A stretch of DNA of 64,000 bases from Euphorbia lathyris. Lineage: Eukaryota > Streptophyta > Magnoliopsida > Malpighiales > Euphorbiaceae. Where the stretch lies: assembly GCF_963576675.1 (NCBI RefSeq), contig NC_088913.1:81033001-81097000 (forward strand). The letters are read 5' to 3'. Each line of letters begins with the position of its first letter. Within the stretch, counting starts at the first letter, position 1. The translations under genes were made by a program, and so were the position numbers. The notes under the pieces were generated by a model. That model ran no database searches and was not told the origin of the DNA. It saw only the letters and a program-made list of their open reading frames with translations. Shown piece after piece: positions 9,645 through 20,261 of the stretch.

Positions 9645-12600
9645 ATGTGGTATATTGACAGCGCATGCTCAAGGCACATGACTGGTGATGAAACTCAATT
9701 CATCACATTTGAGCGTAAACGAGGAGGAAGCGTAAGTTTTGGAGACAACAAAAAAGGTAAGATAGTAGGGTCAGACACCATTGGAGGTAATCCTACTATT
9801 GAATCTGTCTCCCTGGTCAGCGGAATCAAATATAACTTACTCAGCGTAGCTCAGCTATGTGACAATGGGAGAAAAGTTATATTTGATGCTACTGGATGTA
9901 AAATATACGAGGGAAAAACAAATGAGTTGATTTTAACTGCCCCTCGGATGCTTAGTTTTCAAAAACTGTATGGACCTCCTGGCCAAATTGTATGCTTAGT
10001 TTCTAATGAAGAAAATTCCTGGCTATGGCACAGGAGACTTGGTTATGTAAGCATGGACCTCCTGGCCAAATTAGCAAGAAAGAAATTGGTTGAGGGACTG
10101 CCTGAACTTAAATTTCAAAAAGATCAATTATGCCACGCTTGCCAAGCTGGAAAACAAACCAAACAATCTTTTCATAGTAAAAACATTGTCTCAACTAAGC
10201 GTCCGTTAGAACTACTACACTTGGATATCTTCGGTCCAGTCCAGCCGCTGAGTCTGGGTAGAAGAAGATTTTCCTTGGTCATTGTAGATGATTTCTCTCG
10301 GTATACGTGGGTTATCCTGCTGACCAGCAAGGATGAGACCTTTGAGACATTTTCAACTTTGGTTAGAAAAATTGAAAATGAAAAAGACCTAAAATGAGCT
10401 CACATCCGTAGTGATAATGGTGGAGAATTCAAGAACCAAAAGTTTGTTGAATTCTGTGAAGCCAGCGGCATTGACCATAATTTCTCTGCTCCTAGAACAC
10501 CTCGGCAAAATGGGGTTGTTGAAAGGAAGAACAGAACTCTGGTTGAAATTTCCAGGACAATGCTGGATGAGCATAGGCTTCCAAAGTATTTTTGGTGAGA
10601 AGCTGTTAACACAGCGTGCTATATTCTTAATAGGGCTCTAGTTAGACCTATACTAAAGAAAACCCCCTATGAACTTTGGAAAGGACGAAAGCCCAATATT
10701 GGATACTTTCGTGCCTTTGGCTGTAGATGTTTCATTTTAAATACCAAAGATAGCTTAGCCAAGTTTGATTCAAAAGCTGATGAAGCTATCTTTTTAGGCT
10801 ACTCAACAAACAGCAAAGCATACAGAGTTTTTAATAAGAGAACCCAAGTTCTAGTAGAATCTATACATGTGGAATTCGATGAAACTAACCCTGTAGGAAG
10901 ATACCAGCCGCTGATAGAAGATGAACCAAACTCAGCACCTGCTGATCAAGAACCAGCTAATGAGTCCTTCACTAAACGGCTGACCAAGAGTAAGAGTGAA
11001 CCTAAAATTGTTTTCACTGACCTATCTACTTCTGCAGAGAATGTTGAAACACAGATAGAACAAGACACGAATCTACCCAAGGAGATAAGAGTCCCAAGAG
11101 GGCATTCAGAAAATGCAATTCTTGACTCAGCTGGAAATACCCTAATGACAAGAAGTCAACTCAGGAAGTACCTCAGCAATGTGGCCTTCGTCTCAGTTCA
11201 GGAGCCGAAGAACTTTGCTGAAGCTGAGCATGACGAATTCTGGATGAATGCCATGCAAGAGGAGGTCGATCAGTTCATGAGGAATGATGTATGGGAGCTA
11301 GTGCCACATCCAAGGAGCCAGAAGACCATTGGAACAAGATGGGTCTTCAGAAACAAGCTGGATGAACAAGGAAACGTGGTCAGAAACAAAGCAAGACTTG
11401 TAGCTCAGGGCTATAGTCAGCAAGAAGGTATTGGCTACGGTGAGACCTTTTCCCCAGTGGCAAGGCTAGAAGCAATTAGAATTTTATGTGCATATGCATC
11501 TTATATGAATTTTAAATTATTTCAAATGGATGTTAAAAGTGCATTTCTTAATGGAGTTATAAACGAGGAAGTCTATGTTAATCAGCCTTCAGGGTTTGAG
11601 GATCCTAAGTTCCCAAACCACGTTTATAAACTCAAAAAGGCTCTGTATGGCCTCAAGCAAGCACCACATGCTTGGTATGAGAGGCTGAACAGCTTCGTAC
11701 TGACTAGAAATTACATCAAGGGCCAAGCTGATACAACCTTATTCATTAAGAGGAAGGGTAAAGATACCCTGCTGGCTCAAATATATGTAGATGACATTAT
11801 ATTTGGTGCTACTAATGAATCTATGTGCAAAGAATTTAGTAAGCAAATGCAGACTGAGTTTGAAATATCAATGATGGGAGAACTCAACTTCTTCCTTGGA
11901 CTTCAAATCAAACAAGGAAAGAATGGCATCTTCATCAGTCAAACTAAATATGCCAAGGAGATATTGAAGAAATATGAACTAGAACATTGCAAGCCAATAT
12001 CTACTCCTATGGGCACTGACATTGTCCTATGCGCTGACGAGAATGGTAAGTCAGTAGACAGCAAGTTGTACCGAGGTATGATTGGCTCTTTACTTTAATT
12101 AACAGCAAGTAGGCCGGACATTCAGTTCTCAGTATGTTATTGTGCTAGATATCAGGCTAACCCTAAGGAATCCCATTACATAGTTGTAAAAAGGATCCTT
12201 AGATATTTGCAAAGCTCAATGAATGCAGGCTTATGGTGTCCAAATACTCATGATTTCACACTCATCGGATACACTGACACTGACTATGGACGGGACAAGC
12301 TGGAAAGAAAAAGCACCTCTAGAGGATGCCATTTTCTAGGAAGCTGTCTTGTATCTTGGTTCAGTAAGAAGCAGGCGTCAGTAGCCTTGTCTACAACTGA
12401 AGCTGAGTACATTACTGCTGGAAGCTGTGTTGCTCAAGTCCTATGGATTAAGCAACAGCTTGAAGATTATGGTGTTCAAACAAAGACAATTGAAGTCAAA
12501 TGCAACAACAAAAGTGCAATTGACCTATCAAAGAACCCAATCCAGCACAGCAGGATGAAGCATGTCAGCATAAGACATCACTTCATCAGAGATCATGTAC

Positions 12601-12731
12601 TCAAAGAAGAAATCAAGCTGACCTATGTACCCACAGATGAGCAGCTTGCTGATATCTTTACAAAGCCTCTAGCACGAGAGCAATTCAATGTACTGAGAGA
12701 AGCCATTGGTATGTTTAATCCACTATCGTAA
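9645..12731 (+). pseudogene. pol: pol of copia element B: protease, integrase, RT, RNase H
   Basis: Read in a single phase with three in-frame stops: TGA 10395-10397, TGA 10596-10598 and TAA 12096-12098. The domain order is that of Ty1/copia. Aspartic protease is marked by WYIDSACSRHMTG. A GAG-pre-integrase zinc region (WLWHRRLGY, then CHAC) comes next. The integrase DDE triad is seen in LHLDIFGP, RSDNGGEF and RQNGVVERKN. Reverse transcriptase has FQMDVKSAFLNG and the catalytic YVDDIIFG. RNase H has STTEAEY, and the end is ADIFTKPL. The order integrase before RT separates it from the gypsy elements in this window. Expression is not possible without repair. Confidence 0.92.
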
Positions 12732-13207
12732 ATTCCTAAGTACAAATGTGATAAATGCATGCTGAGTGATAACATGCTGAGTGTTTAAAGATTATTATTT
12801 AAAATCACATACCCAGTAATTAATGCACACTGAGTAAGTTATCTCATGCCGAGTAACTAACTACTCTAACTATCCGTTGAACAAAACTGACTACTCAGAA
12901 TATGGAATGTTTGTAACAACAAAGGCTCAGTAAAGTAATCATTAGCAATCAATGCAAACGCACGGGCTATGACACCTAGGATGACGTATGCGCTGAATAT
13001 GTCATAAAGTGTCATAAATGTCAGGATTTCTGCCGATTGGACAACCCAAGGGCAAAACCGACTTAAAATTCAACGAAAATTCTAATTTCAAAATCTATAA
13101 ATAGTGGGCATTTCCCCACTACTTGTTCTTTACGCGTACTGAACCTTCAACTGCTTCAGAAATTCCTTAAGAACTTAAGTCCTAAAAACCCCAACTCCTC
13201 TCCCAAG
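12732..13207 (+). promoter_or_regulatory. pol-ORF3 spacer with TATA box at 13095-13104
   Basis: About 476 bp of AT-rich spacer with several short CTGAGTA-type repeats. Near its end CTATAAATAG is followed by TGGGC and, 104 bp later, by the start codon of the third ORF. The same decamer is the TATA box of this family's LTR, and in both places it follows a CAAAAT-type stretch and precedes TG. I infer a possible internal promoter for the third ORF. Confidence 0.45.
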
Positions 13208-16006
13208 ATGACAAAACCCTCCTTTAACATCTCCGGTGCCGGTCGTTCTAAGACCAACACCGATGAACACTCTAAAGAAAACCCCTCAACTCAGCTCTCA
13301 CCCTCCAAAACAGCTGGACAGAGCAAAGGAAAGACTATCCAAGCTCAAGCCAAACCAGCTAAACCCAGACAGTACATTCGAGTATTCGAAAATGTCAGAG
13401 AGTGGAAAGTAGAAGCTTCGCGCTGGGTATCCCAAACCTTTATCGATTCAGAACAACCATTCTGCGAATGGGTAAAGAAGAATGGCTGGACTGAGTTGTT
13501 CTCACTCAGGTTCCCCACTTATCCGGACCTGGTTATGGAATTCTACCATAACCTCAAAGCTGACACCAAGGACCATAACTACTTAGTCACCGAGGTGAAA
13601 GGGAAAACCATCTTCATCAACCCAACTTATCTGGGATCCCTACTCAGCCTCAAGACTGAAGGTGTCAAGCTGAGAAGGAATGGTGACCAAGATGAAATTT
13701 ACTATGACCAAACCTTCTGCAAACCTGCTGGATACGTAGGAGAAGTATCCAGCTCTTCTATGGGTTAGCATCAGAAGATGGCCCATTACTTGCTGATCAA
13801 CCTTATCTACCAGAAGGTCAAATGCACCAACTCAGCATCACATTTCGAGCAGTGCTTTATCTGGAACATGCTGACGTACAAGCCCATCAACATGCCGGTA
13901 TTTCTCGTAGCTGGGTTCCTGAGAAGTACAAACAATCTGCGGCTGGGCTCGCTGATCACGAAAATCTTGCTTGACCACAAGGTAGACCTAAAAGGAGAAG
14001 ACCACTTCAAAGGCTCAGAAATAACAGCCGCTTCACTGCGTGCTCTTAAATTTGGTCAACCTTTGAAGAAAGGTAAATTTGTGGAGCAACCAGCTGAGCA
14101 AACTGATGATGAGCAGCCTATTGAGGAGACTGTTCAACCCAAAGCAAGAAGGACAAAGGCTTCAGCTATCAGAAAGAGGAAACCTACTGGAACCCCATCT
14201 AAGGAAGCTGAGCCCCAAACCAAGAAGTCCAAATCAGCTGCTGAGTCAACCCAAGACAAATCTCAGTTAGCTGAGAAAAGGAGCAGGCAAGGTGAGCCTG
14301 CAACTGAGGAAACCACTGCTCAACCTCAAAAGAAACAGAAAACTTCAACACTATCACCCATTGATGCCCTTCCCCTTGACTTTGTTGTCACTGAGGATTC
14401 TCACCATGCTCAACATCAAGAAGAAGAAACTGAGCAAAGGGACAATGAGGTTGAACTGGACGAACAATTCGTCTCTCAGCTCGAGGAAGAGCTTGAGAAA
14501 GATGACTATGAGGAAGAAGAGGAAGAAGAAGAGCAAGAGGTGGAAGCTGACTCTGAGGAGACAGCAAGCGAAGATGATCAAGCTGACCTAATTCAAACTG
14601 AGTCACCTGATGGAGCTGACCACAATGAGACTCAAACTGACTAGCACACTGCTGATCAGGATGAAGACATCTCTCCATCTCAAGCTGATGATGATCAAGC
14701 TGATCCTCCTCTAGTGCAGAAGAAAAGAAGAAGACTGGTAAAGGCAACCATCTTAGACCAACCAGTCAGTGCACCGGTAAATGATCCTTCAAAGATCAAG
14801 ATGAGATTCTTCAGCAAACCTGCACCATCAGCTCAAACCTCAAAAGTGGCAGAAAAACAAGCCTCTGTTTCTGCACAGGAACAAGCTGAACCTAATGTCT
14901 CTGCTGACCCTCCAATCCAAACCGAGCATAATCTTGAAGACAACTCAGTCCCAGTCAGTACTGCCCCAATCCAGTCTGACTGCGTAACCGAGAATGTATC
15001 TGCTGGCCAAACCTCTATCCAACAAGATCAAGTGCAGAATGAAATTCCAACTCCAGTCACTGACCAGATCCATACTCCAACTCCTCCTACCTCCGGTCAA
15101 ACTGCTGTACACCAAGTCTCTCAGACCAACGCAACTGAGTCTAGCCAGAGAATACTTGACTCAGTGCAAGCTCTGATTCGAGACATCCAACACTCAACTC
15201 CTCCTGCTGCTGCGGTTTCAACTCTGGAAACCACTCAGCCTTCCCAAGTAACTCAACTTCTCAACGAAGTTAAGGAACTCAAGGATTTGCTGAGTGCTTT
15301 AAAATCTTCCCAAGCACAGCAAGCCAGGCAGGACTCAATCGCTAAGTTGGTTGAGATCCAGCTGACAACGGTGCAATGTCTAACTTCACTGTCTACACAA
15401 ATTCAGAACCTGTCAGCTGCGAACCCTAATCAAGCCACTTCGTCTGAGTTGAAGATGCTATTTGCTCAGCTACATACTGAACAGAATAAAACCAATGCAC
15501 AACTAGCAAATACTTCTCAGTGCTCCATGGAGCAACTCAGCGAAGCAGTACGTCTTCTAAATCTGCACAAGGAAGAAATGGACACCGACCAGCTGAAACA
15601 AGATCAAATCCTGACCACTTCCCAGAAAATCTTTGACCATGTTAGACATACCAATCTTCAGCGGGAGCACTATGACACTTCACTTCTGAAAACATTCCAC
15701 AATTCATTTGCTGCGCTGACAGACACCATTACTTGGCTGCGAAAAGGACAAGCCTTTGTACTCAGTATGCTCAGTGCAGCTGACATTGGTATTGCTCCTG
15801 AGGTCTTAAGCAACGGTGCTTCAATATTTGATGGTTTAGACGAGAGTGCTGATCGATTGAAGACCTTCTCTGCTGAGCTCACTCGAGCTGTTCTCTTAGA
15901 TTCCTTTAAGCTGCCTCCACCCGGTGCTGGCAAAACGGGGGAGAAGAAAGATCAGCGAAGAACTCAAGGAGAAGGCAGCAACAGTCAGCAAAAGAAGAAG
16001 AAATAA
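13208..16006 (+). pseudogene. third ORF of copia element B (function unknown)
   Basis: About 932 codons in one phase, broken by TAG at 13766-13768 and TAG at 14642-14644. The N-terminal quarter is basic and serine-rich. It is followed by a globular region (NGWTELFSLRFP, VMEFYHNL, VKGKTIFINP) that resembles domains annotated in plants as putative transposon proteins and the Athila ORF products in element F. The middle is Lys-rich, then strongly acidic (runs of Glu at residues around 440-460). The last third is helical and glutamine-rich, with FAQLHTEQ and AVRLLNLHKEEMD. I see no clear signal peptide or membrane anchor, so I do not call it env. A homologous C-terminal part survives in element A at 27531-29436. 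Confidence 0.75.
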
Positions 16007-16507
16007 ATAGCCAACCATTAGATTATACTTAGCTTCTTTTCTTTTTGCTGTAACATGTATCATGTATGCTGACTGTTCTATGTTATAATACAATACTTGC
16101 ATTTTTATCTCATAACTTTTGTTATTTATCTTTCAATGCTAAGTATTATGAATGCATCTTAAAACAAATTAAACTCAGTAAATGAGTAAAAATACTTGTC
16201 TGCTGCGTAGATATAATGTTTGACATTGTCTAAAATGAACATTGAACAATTAATTACTCAACGCTCTTTAATGATACAAATCTTCCGCTGAAACTGAGTA
16301 AAATAGAATATGTCCCATAAGCTGACCTATACCTGAAAACTGACCTTAAACTTATTCAATTAAACCTTAGAATATTTAGAATAAAACTAAGTCAGTAGCT
16401 CAGTCCTGACGGGGGAGTCTACTTAGTCAAATAGGTCAACTGTCATGGGGGAGCTCAATGTTGAGTTCCTTGCTGAATAGTTTTGCCAACATCAAAATGG
16501 GGGAGTT
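16007..16507 (+). other. 3' untranslated region and polypurine tract of element B
   Basis: About 500 bp without coding sequence between the third ORF and the 3' LTR. The polypurine tract AAAATGGGGGAGTT at 16494-16507 abuts the LTR. Two further G-rich copies precede it: GACGGGGGAGT near 16409 and CATGGGGGAGCTC near 16445. All three are present in the same order in element A (29850-29951). Confidence 0.75.
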
Positions 16508-16597
16508 TGTTGAAATACCTTTCCACAGGATTTTAATTTGACAAAATTATTTAAGTGCAATTAAATATTCTACAACACAATAAGTTTAAATGCTTTG
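16508..16597 (+). repeat. 3' LTR of copia element B, first 90 bp only
   Basis: Starts TGTTGAAATACC and matches the beginning of the 5' LTR up to GCTTTG, where element D2's LTR starts. The continuation expected on the far side (ATTTATTTCTACTAATG) does not appear again next to the Tat elements. Confidence 0.85.
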
Positions 16598-17088
16598 TGA
16601 TATCAAGGGGGAAATTTCTGATCGGAGCTCGTCCCTGTGGGGGGCGTCGTTGGGTTCGACGGGGGGAAACTCCGATGCTAAAGTCAGTAGAGAATATGGA
16701 GAATAAACTGTATTGACAAAGCTTAGAGAATGTAAGAAAGTGTGTGTACCTTGATAGCCTATGATAGTAGGCTATATATAGTTGAGAAAGTCGTAACCTC
16801 TAGGTAACTAGAAAGTCTCCATTAATGCTCATTTAATGGCGGTTACAGGTTATTCTTAACCTGGCGGGTAAGACAATTAATGATCCATTTAATGATCTTT
16901 TATGGCCGAACCGGCGGCCAGCCGTTACCAAGGTGAATGGAGAGATTCGCCTTGGAGATCTGCCAGCGGATCTCCTAAGACTAATCCGGGGAGATTCGCC
17001 AGCCGGCTTCCTTTTAGGAGATTGCTACGTGGCATACTTAAAGGCGAATATCTCTTTTGGTCCTCATGATAATATCTCGATGTTATCA
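16598..17088 (-). repeat. 3' LTR of Tat element D2 (minus strand)
   Basis: 491 bp bounded by TGATATC at the left and GTTATCA at the right, giving near-perfect TGATA inverted termini. On the plus strand a pyrimidine tract GAAGCCCCCCCTA at 17089-17101 follows; read on the minus strand it is the polypurine tract just upstream of this LTR. It contains the fully palindromic TATA box CTATATATAG at 16772-16781. The left terminus sits in element B's LTR, with CTTTG as flank. Confidence 0.7.
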
Positions 17089-17372
17089 GAAGCCCCCCCT
17101 AAATGCCTTTAAAGTCCTTTAGGGCTTTCGGACTTCCGCGCGCCGTCATATGTTCCCTCATTAATGTGCACTCTGTTCAACGCCATTTGATGGCCAACAC
17201 GTGTGGTGACACACTGCCCTAGGAAGGTTCAAAAACCATTTTCTTCTTCGGATTTCTCTTTCTTCCTCATTTCTTCATTTCTTTCCGGCTTCGAAGCTTT
17301 TTTCCAGAAATTTTCAGAGATCCTACTCAAGCTTCTACATTTCCATGTAAGTGCTTTTTCCTTTTATCCTGA

Positions 17373-19645
17373 ATGTTTAGAAGCTCATCTTCATCTTCTG
17401 GGTCGACTTCTGAACTTTTTAACTCGACATCTCCGCCTAAGATTGAAGTAGATTTTAGTTGGACCACTTCATTGTCGGAAAACTCTCAATCTTCTGTAGG
17501 TGCGATTAATTCCGGTTTAGCTGAGTTCAGTAACTCGGCGCGTAACTATTACCAGACTCGTTCCACCGGAAATCCCTCTTTCTTTTCTTCTATTTCCGGT
17601 GCCGTTCCGGCCGGTGCTCGTAACCGGTTTTTGGGTTCCATGGCCACTTCCTCTTTTCCTGTTAGGAAAAAGAATCCTCGAGCGGAGTCCACTCCATCTC
17701 GTTTGAGTGCCGTGGATTTGGCGAATCTGGCGGATCGCTTTCCGTGGATCAAAAATTACAAGACCCAACTCGCTGCTTCTCATCAACGTCCCTCCAATCC
17801 GCCTAATGGCTTCCTTACTGTTTTCTGCAGTCATGTGGAGAGAGGGTTTCGCCTTCCTCTTCCTAAAATGATGGCGGATATCCTCTCATACTTTGACATT
17901 GCTGTCAGTCAGCTACATCCTAATGGCTGGCTCGACATGGCCTTAGATTGCTATCTTGCTTCAAATTTAGGCGTTGTTTATACGGGCCGTATCTTTAGAG
18001 CCTTCCATAAACCTTCCAAGAGGAAGTCGGAATCTTATCTTACATTCGCCAAATTTGGTGTCTACTCGCCCTTTTACGACAAAATGTCCAACGTGCATAG
18101 CTGGGATGAGAGTTTCTTCTATGTGAAGATAAAGGATGACGAACCGTTAGGTTTTCCTTCAGTTTGGAACTCTCGACCGCTACATATGGCGGGTGACATG
18201 CGAATATTAACAAACAGTGATGAAGTGGTGGCGGATCTCATGAAGCAGATCAAGGCGGATGCATGGACTTATGCGGATGCCTTAGCCTTCATGATGAGTG
18301 ACATTCCATTGATTCTCCGAGTAGAAGATCAATTTGTTTATTCAAAAATTACTCAGTTTGATCAAGGTACCTTTCTGTTACTTCAGGAGTCTTGATTATT
18401 TTGATGTCTTCTTTGGCAGGGGTGTATCTAAGGAAAATCACGCTCTTGCAGAGACGCGCAGGAAGTTTTGAGAAGATGAAGCACGCAAGAAAAGTCAAGC
18501 GGCTAATCCTCAAACTGATACGGGCAAGCGTCCTGTAGAGACAACTGTTGATCCGCCACTGAAGAAGAGGCGGCCCAACACTGTTGGTAGTACCAAGATT
18601 ATGGCGGACGCGATACGTTCCGCCAAACCTGCTGAGAAGATAGTTCAGGTAATCCATCTCTTGATTTCTTTTTTACTCATCTGATTCTAAAGCGACGTAT
18701 GGCTCTTTTCTCTTTGTGCAGATGGCGAAGCCCGATATTGGAGGATACTGGTCCGCCAAATTGGGGGCCCAGGGTTCTTTTGAGAATGAATCCCTTCTGA
18801 ACGATCTAGATGAGGCCTTGGGATAGGTGGGAGAGGTACAAAGGAACTATAACCAAATTCCGGGATCAATTCATGTCCATAAGGGGAAATCAGAGCTTCT
18901 TTCGGTGAGTTAAAAAAGAATGTGGATAGTGGTAATTTCTTCACTTCCTTTTCGCCCTTGGACTAAATCATTTTTTCTTTTATAGTTGTATGCCCGCTTG
19001 CGTACTTTGGAAAATGGGCTCCTTCAGAACGTGGCGGACAGGGCAACCATTGAAAAGTTAGAGAAAGAGATAGCGAACGCCAATTCCACTATTGCCACTG
19101 CAAACGCGAATCTAGCTTCCGCCACAGCTGCCTTAGTTCTCCGGGATGAGGAGATTAAAAGTTTAAAGGCAAAGATGGCCTCTGATGCCAAAAGCCATGA
19201 GGATGCTCTCGGAGAAGCTGAATACACGACGGGTGTACAGGCGTTTTATTATGGCGAGATGCTTATGGCGTACTTCTCCCTGGCCCATCCTGAAGTTGAC
19301 TTCACAGATCCCCAATTCGCCGTCCCCGAACCAGAAGACGTGGCGAGGTTTAATAAAATGCCAGATGCCAAGGAATACCTCCGCAATTATGTACCGAGAT
19401 GGATGAAGGGACCTATGCAGGAAGCCAAACCTTTTACCATAGTTGTGGCAGATGATTCCGAAGAGATGCCGCCCAAGGCAGGTACAGAACCAATTCTTAA
19501 TTCTGTCCTTCCACCGGGTCCCATTCCTTCGAAGGATAAGGAGGTATTTCCTGATGGCGGATCTGTGACTGTGGAGAAGGAGGGTCCTCAAGCAAGCATC
19601 GTAGGCGAAGGAAGCACAAAAGAGGATGCTCCTATTATTATTTAG
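17373..19645 (+). pseudogene. antisense ORF of Tat element D2, four exons
   Basis: Runs opposite to pol. Exon 1 (17373 to about 18366) encodes about 330 residues with a serine-rich start and the pattern VERGFRLPLPKMMADIL then LHPNGWLDMAL. This resembles the domain Pfam calls putative gypsy-type transposon (PF04195). Exon 2 is about 18420-18648, exon 3 is 18722-18904 and exon 4 is 18986-19645. Introns 18649-18721 and 18905-18985 have GT...AG ends and keep phase 0; the first intron's phase does not fit cleanly. Exon 4 begins with an alanine-rich coiled coil (LEKEIANANSTIATANANL). Stops at 18469-18471 (TGA) and 18824-18826 (TAG) break it. Function unknown. Confidence 0.65.
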
Positions 19646-20261
19646 CTTTTGCTAGAGATTTTTGTAAAAACCTTCTAAGTACAATTTGGTTAATCCTTTA
19701 CGCTGCTATCTATTTATTTTACTCTTATATTTGCGCAAAGAAGTACTTTAAATATAAGCATGTTTAGGATTTATGTTTGGAGTAGGTGGCCAGCCATACT
19801 CCATGGTATGAACCTTTGTGAAGGTTTGAAGCTGTTCTATTCCTTCTTGGAGGAAGTAAAGCTGCCCAGGGGTTCAATTTGCTACCTATCTTTGAGGTGA
19901 AATGATCCGCCCGCAGGACTTGTAAATCCTTCTCTGGGAGGGATAAGAGAGTGTAAAGACCTTGCGTCCAAGGATCGTTTTAACTCTATCGGTGATCAGG
20001 ATCCGCCAAGTGGCGGATCTATCGTGAATGTGGAGAGCGTTGGATGCCCCCCTTCTTTTTAAGACTGGAATATTGATATTGCAGCAGTAAACTATAAAAA
20101 GACCATAGATGATAAAACCAACAATGTTTATTAATGGGAGAAACACCTTATTACAGCGAATAGGTCTTTATAAATGAGCCTCATTAAAACCTTTAACAAG
20201 AAAACCCGCATGGGAAAAAGCTTGTTAAAGGAAAAAGAGTACTCAAGACCATGGACATACT
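19646..20261. other. spacer between antisense ORF and pol end, element D2
   Basis: About 600 bp without a gene. It separates two convergently transcribed ORFs, so it should hold the 3' ends of both. AT-rich stretches near 19700-19760 and 20090-20130 could carry polyadenylation signals, but I see nothing decisive. Confidence 0.5.

Larger units (their letters stand above)
2448..16597 (+). mobile_element. Ty1/copia element B, SIRE-like layout, inserted in gag of element A
   Basis: The order LTR, tRNA-Met primer site, gag, protease-integrase-RT-RNase H, a large third ORF, a purine tract and a 3' LTR is that of the long SIRE-type copia elements. It interrupts element A's gag after the sequence GCTAC. 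It is interrupted by element C within its own gag. Its 3' LTR stops after 90 bp where element D2 begins. The missing part of that LTR is not found elsewhere in the window, so the matching target duplication cannot be checked. Pol and ORF3 carry several stops, so the copy is dead. Confidence 0.85.

Noticed and set aside
14292..14591. Lys- and Arg-rich frame inside the third ORF of B
   Set aside because: Out-of-frame shadow of the Glu-rich stretch of the real ORF.
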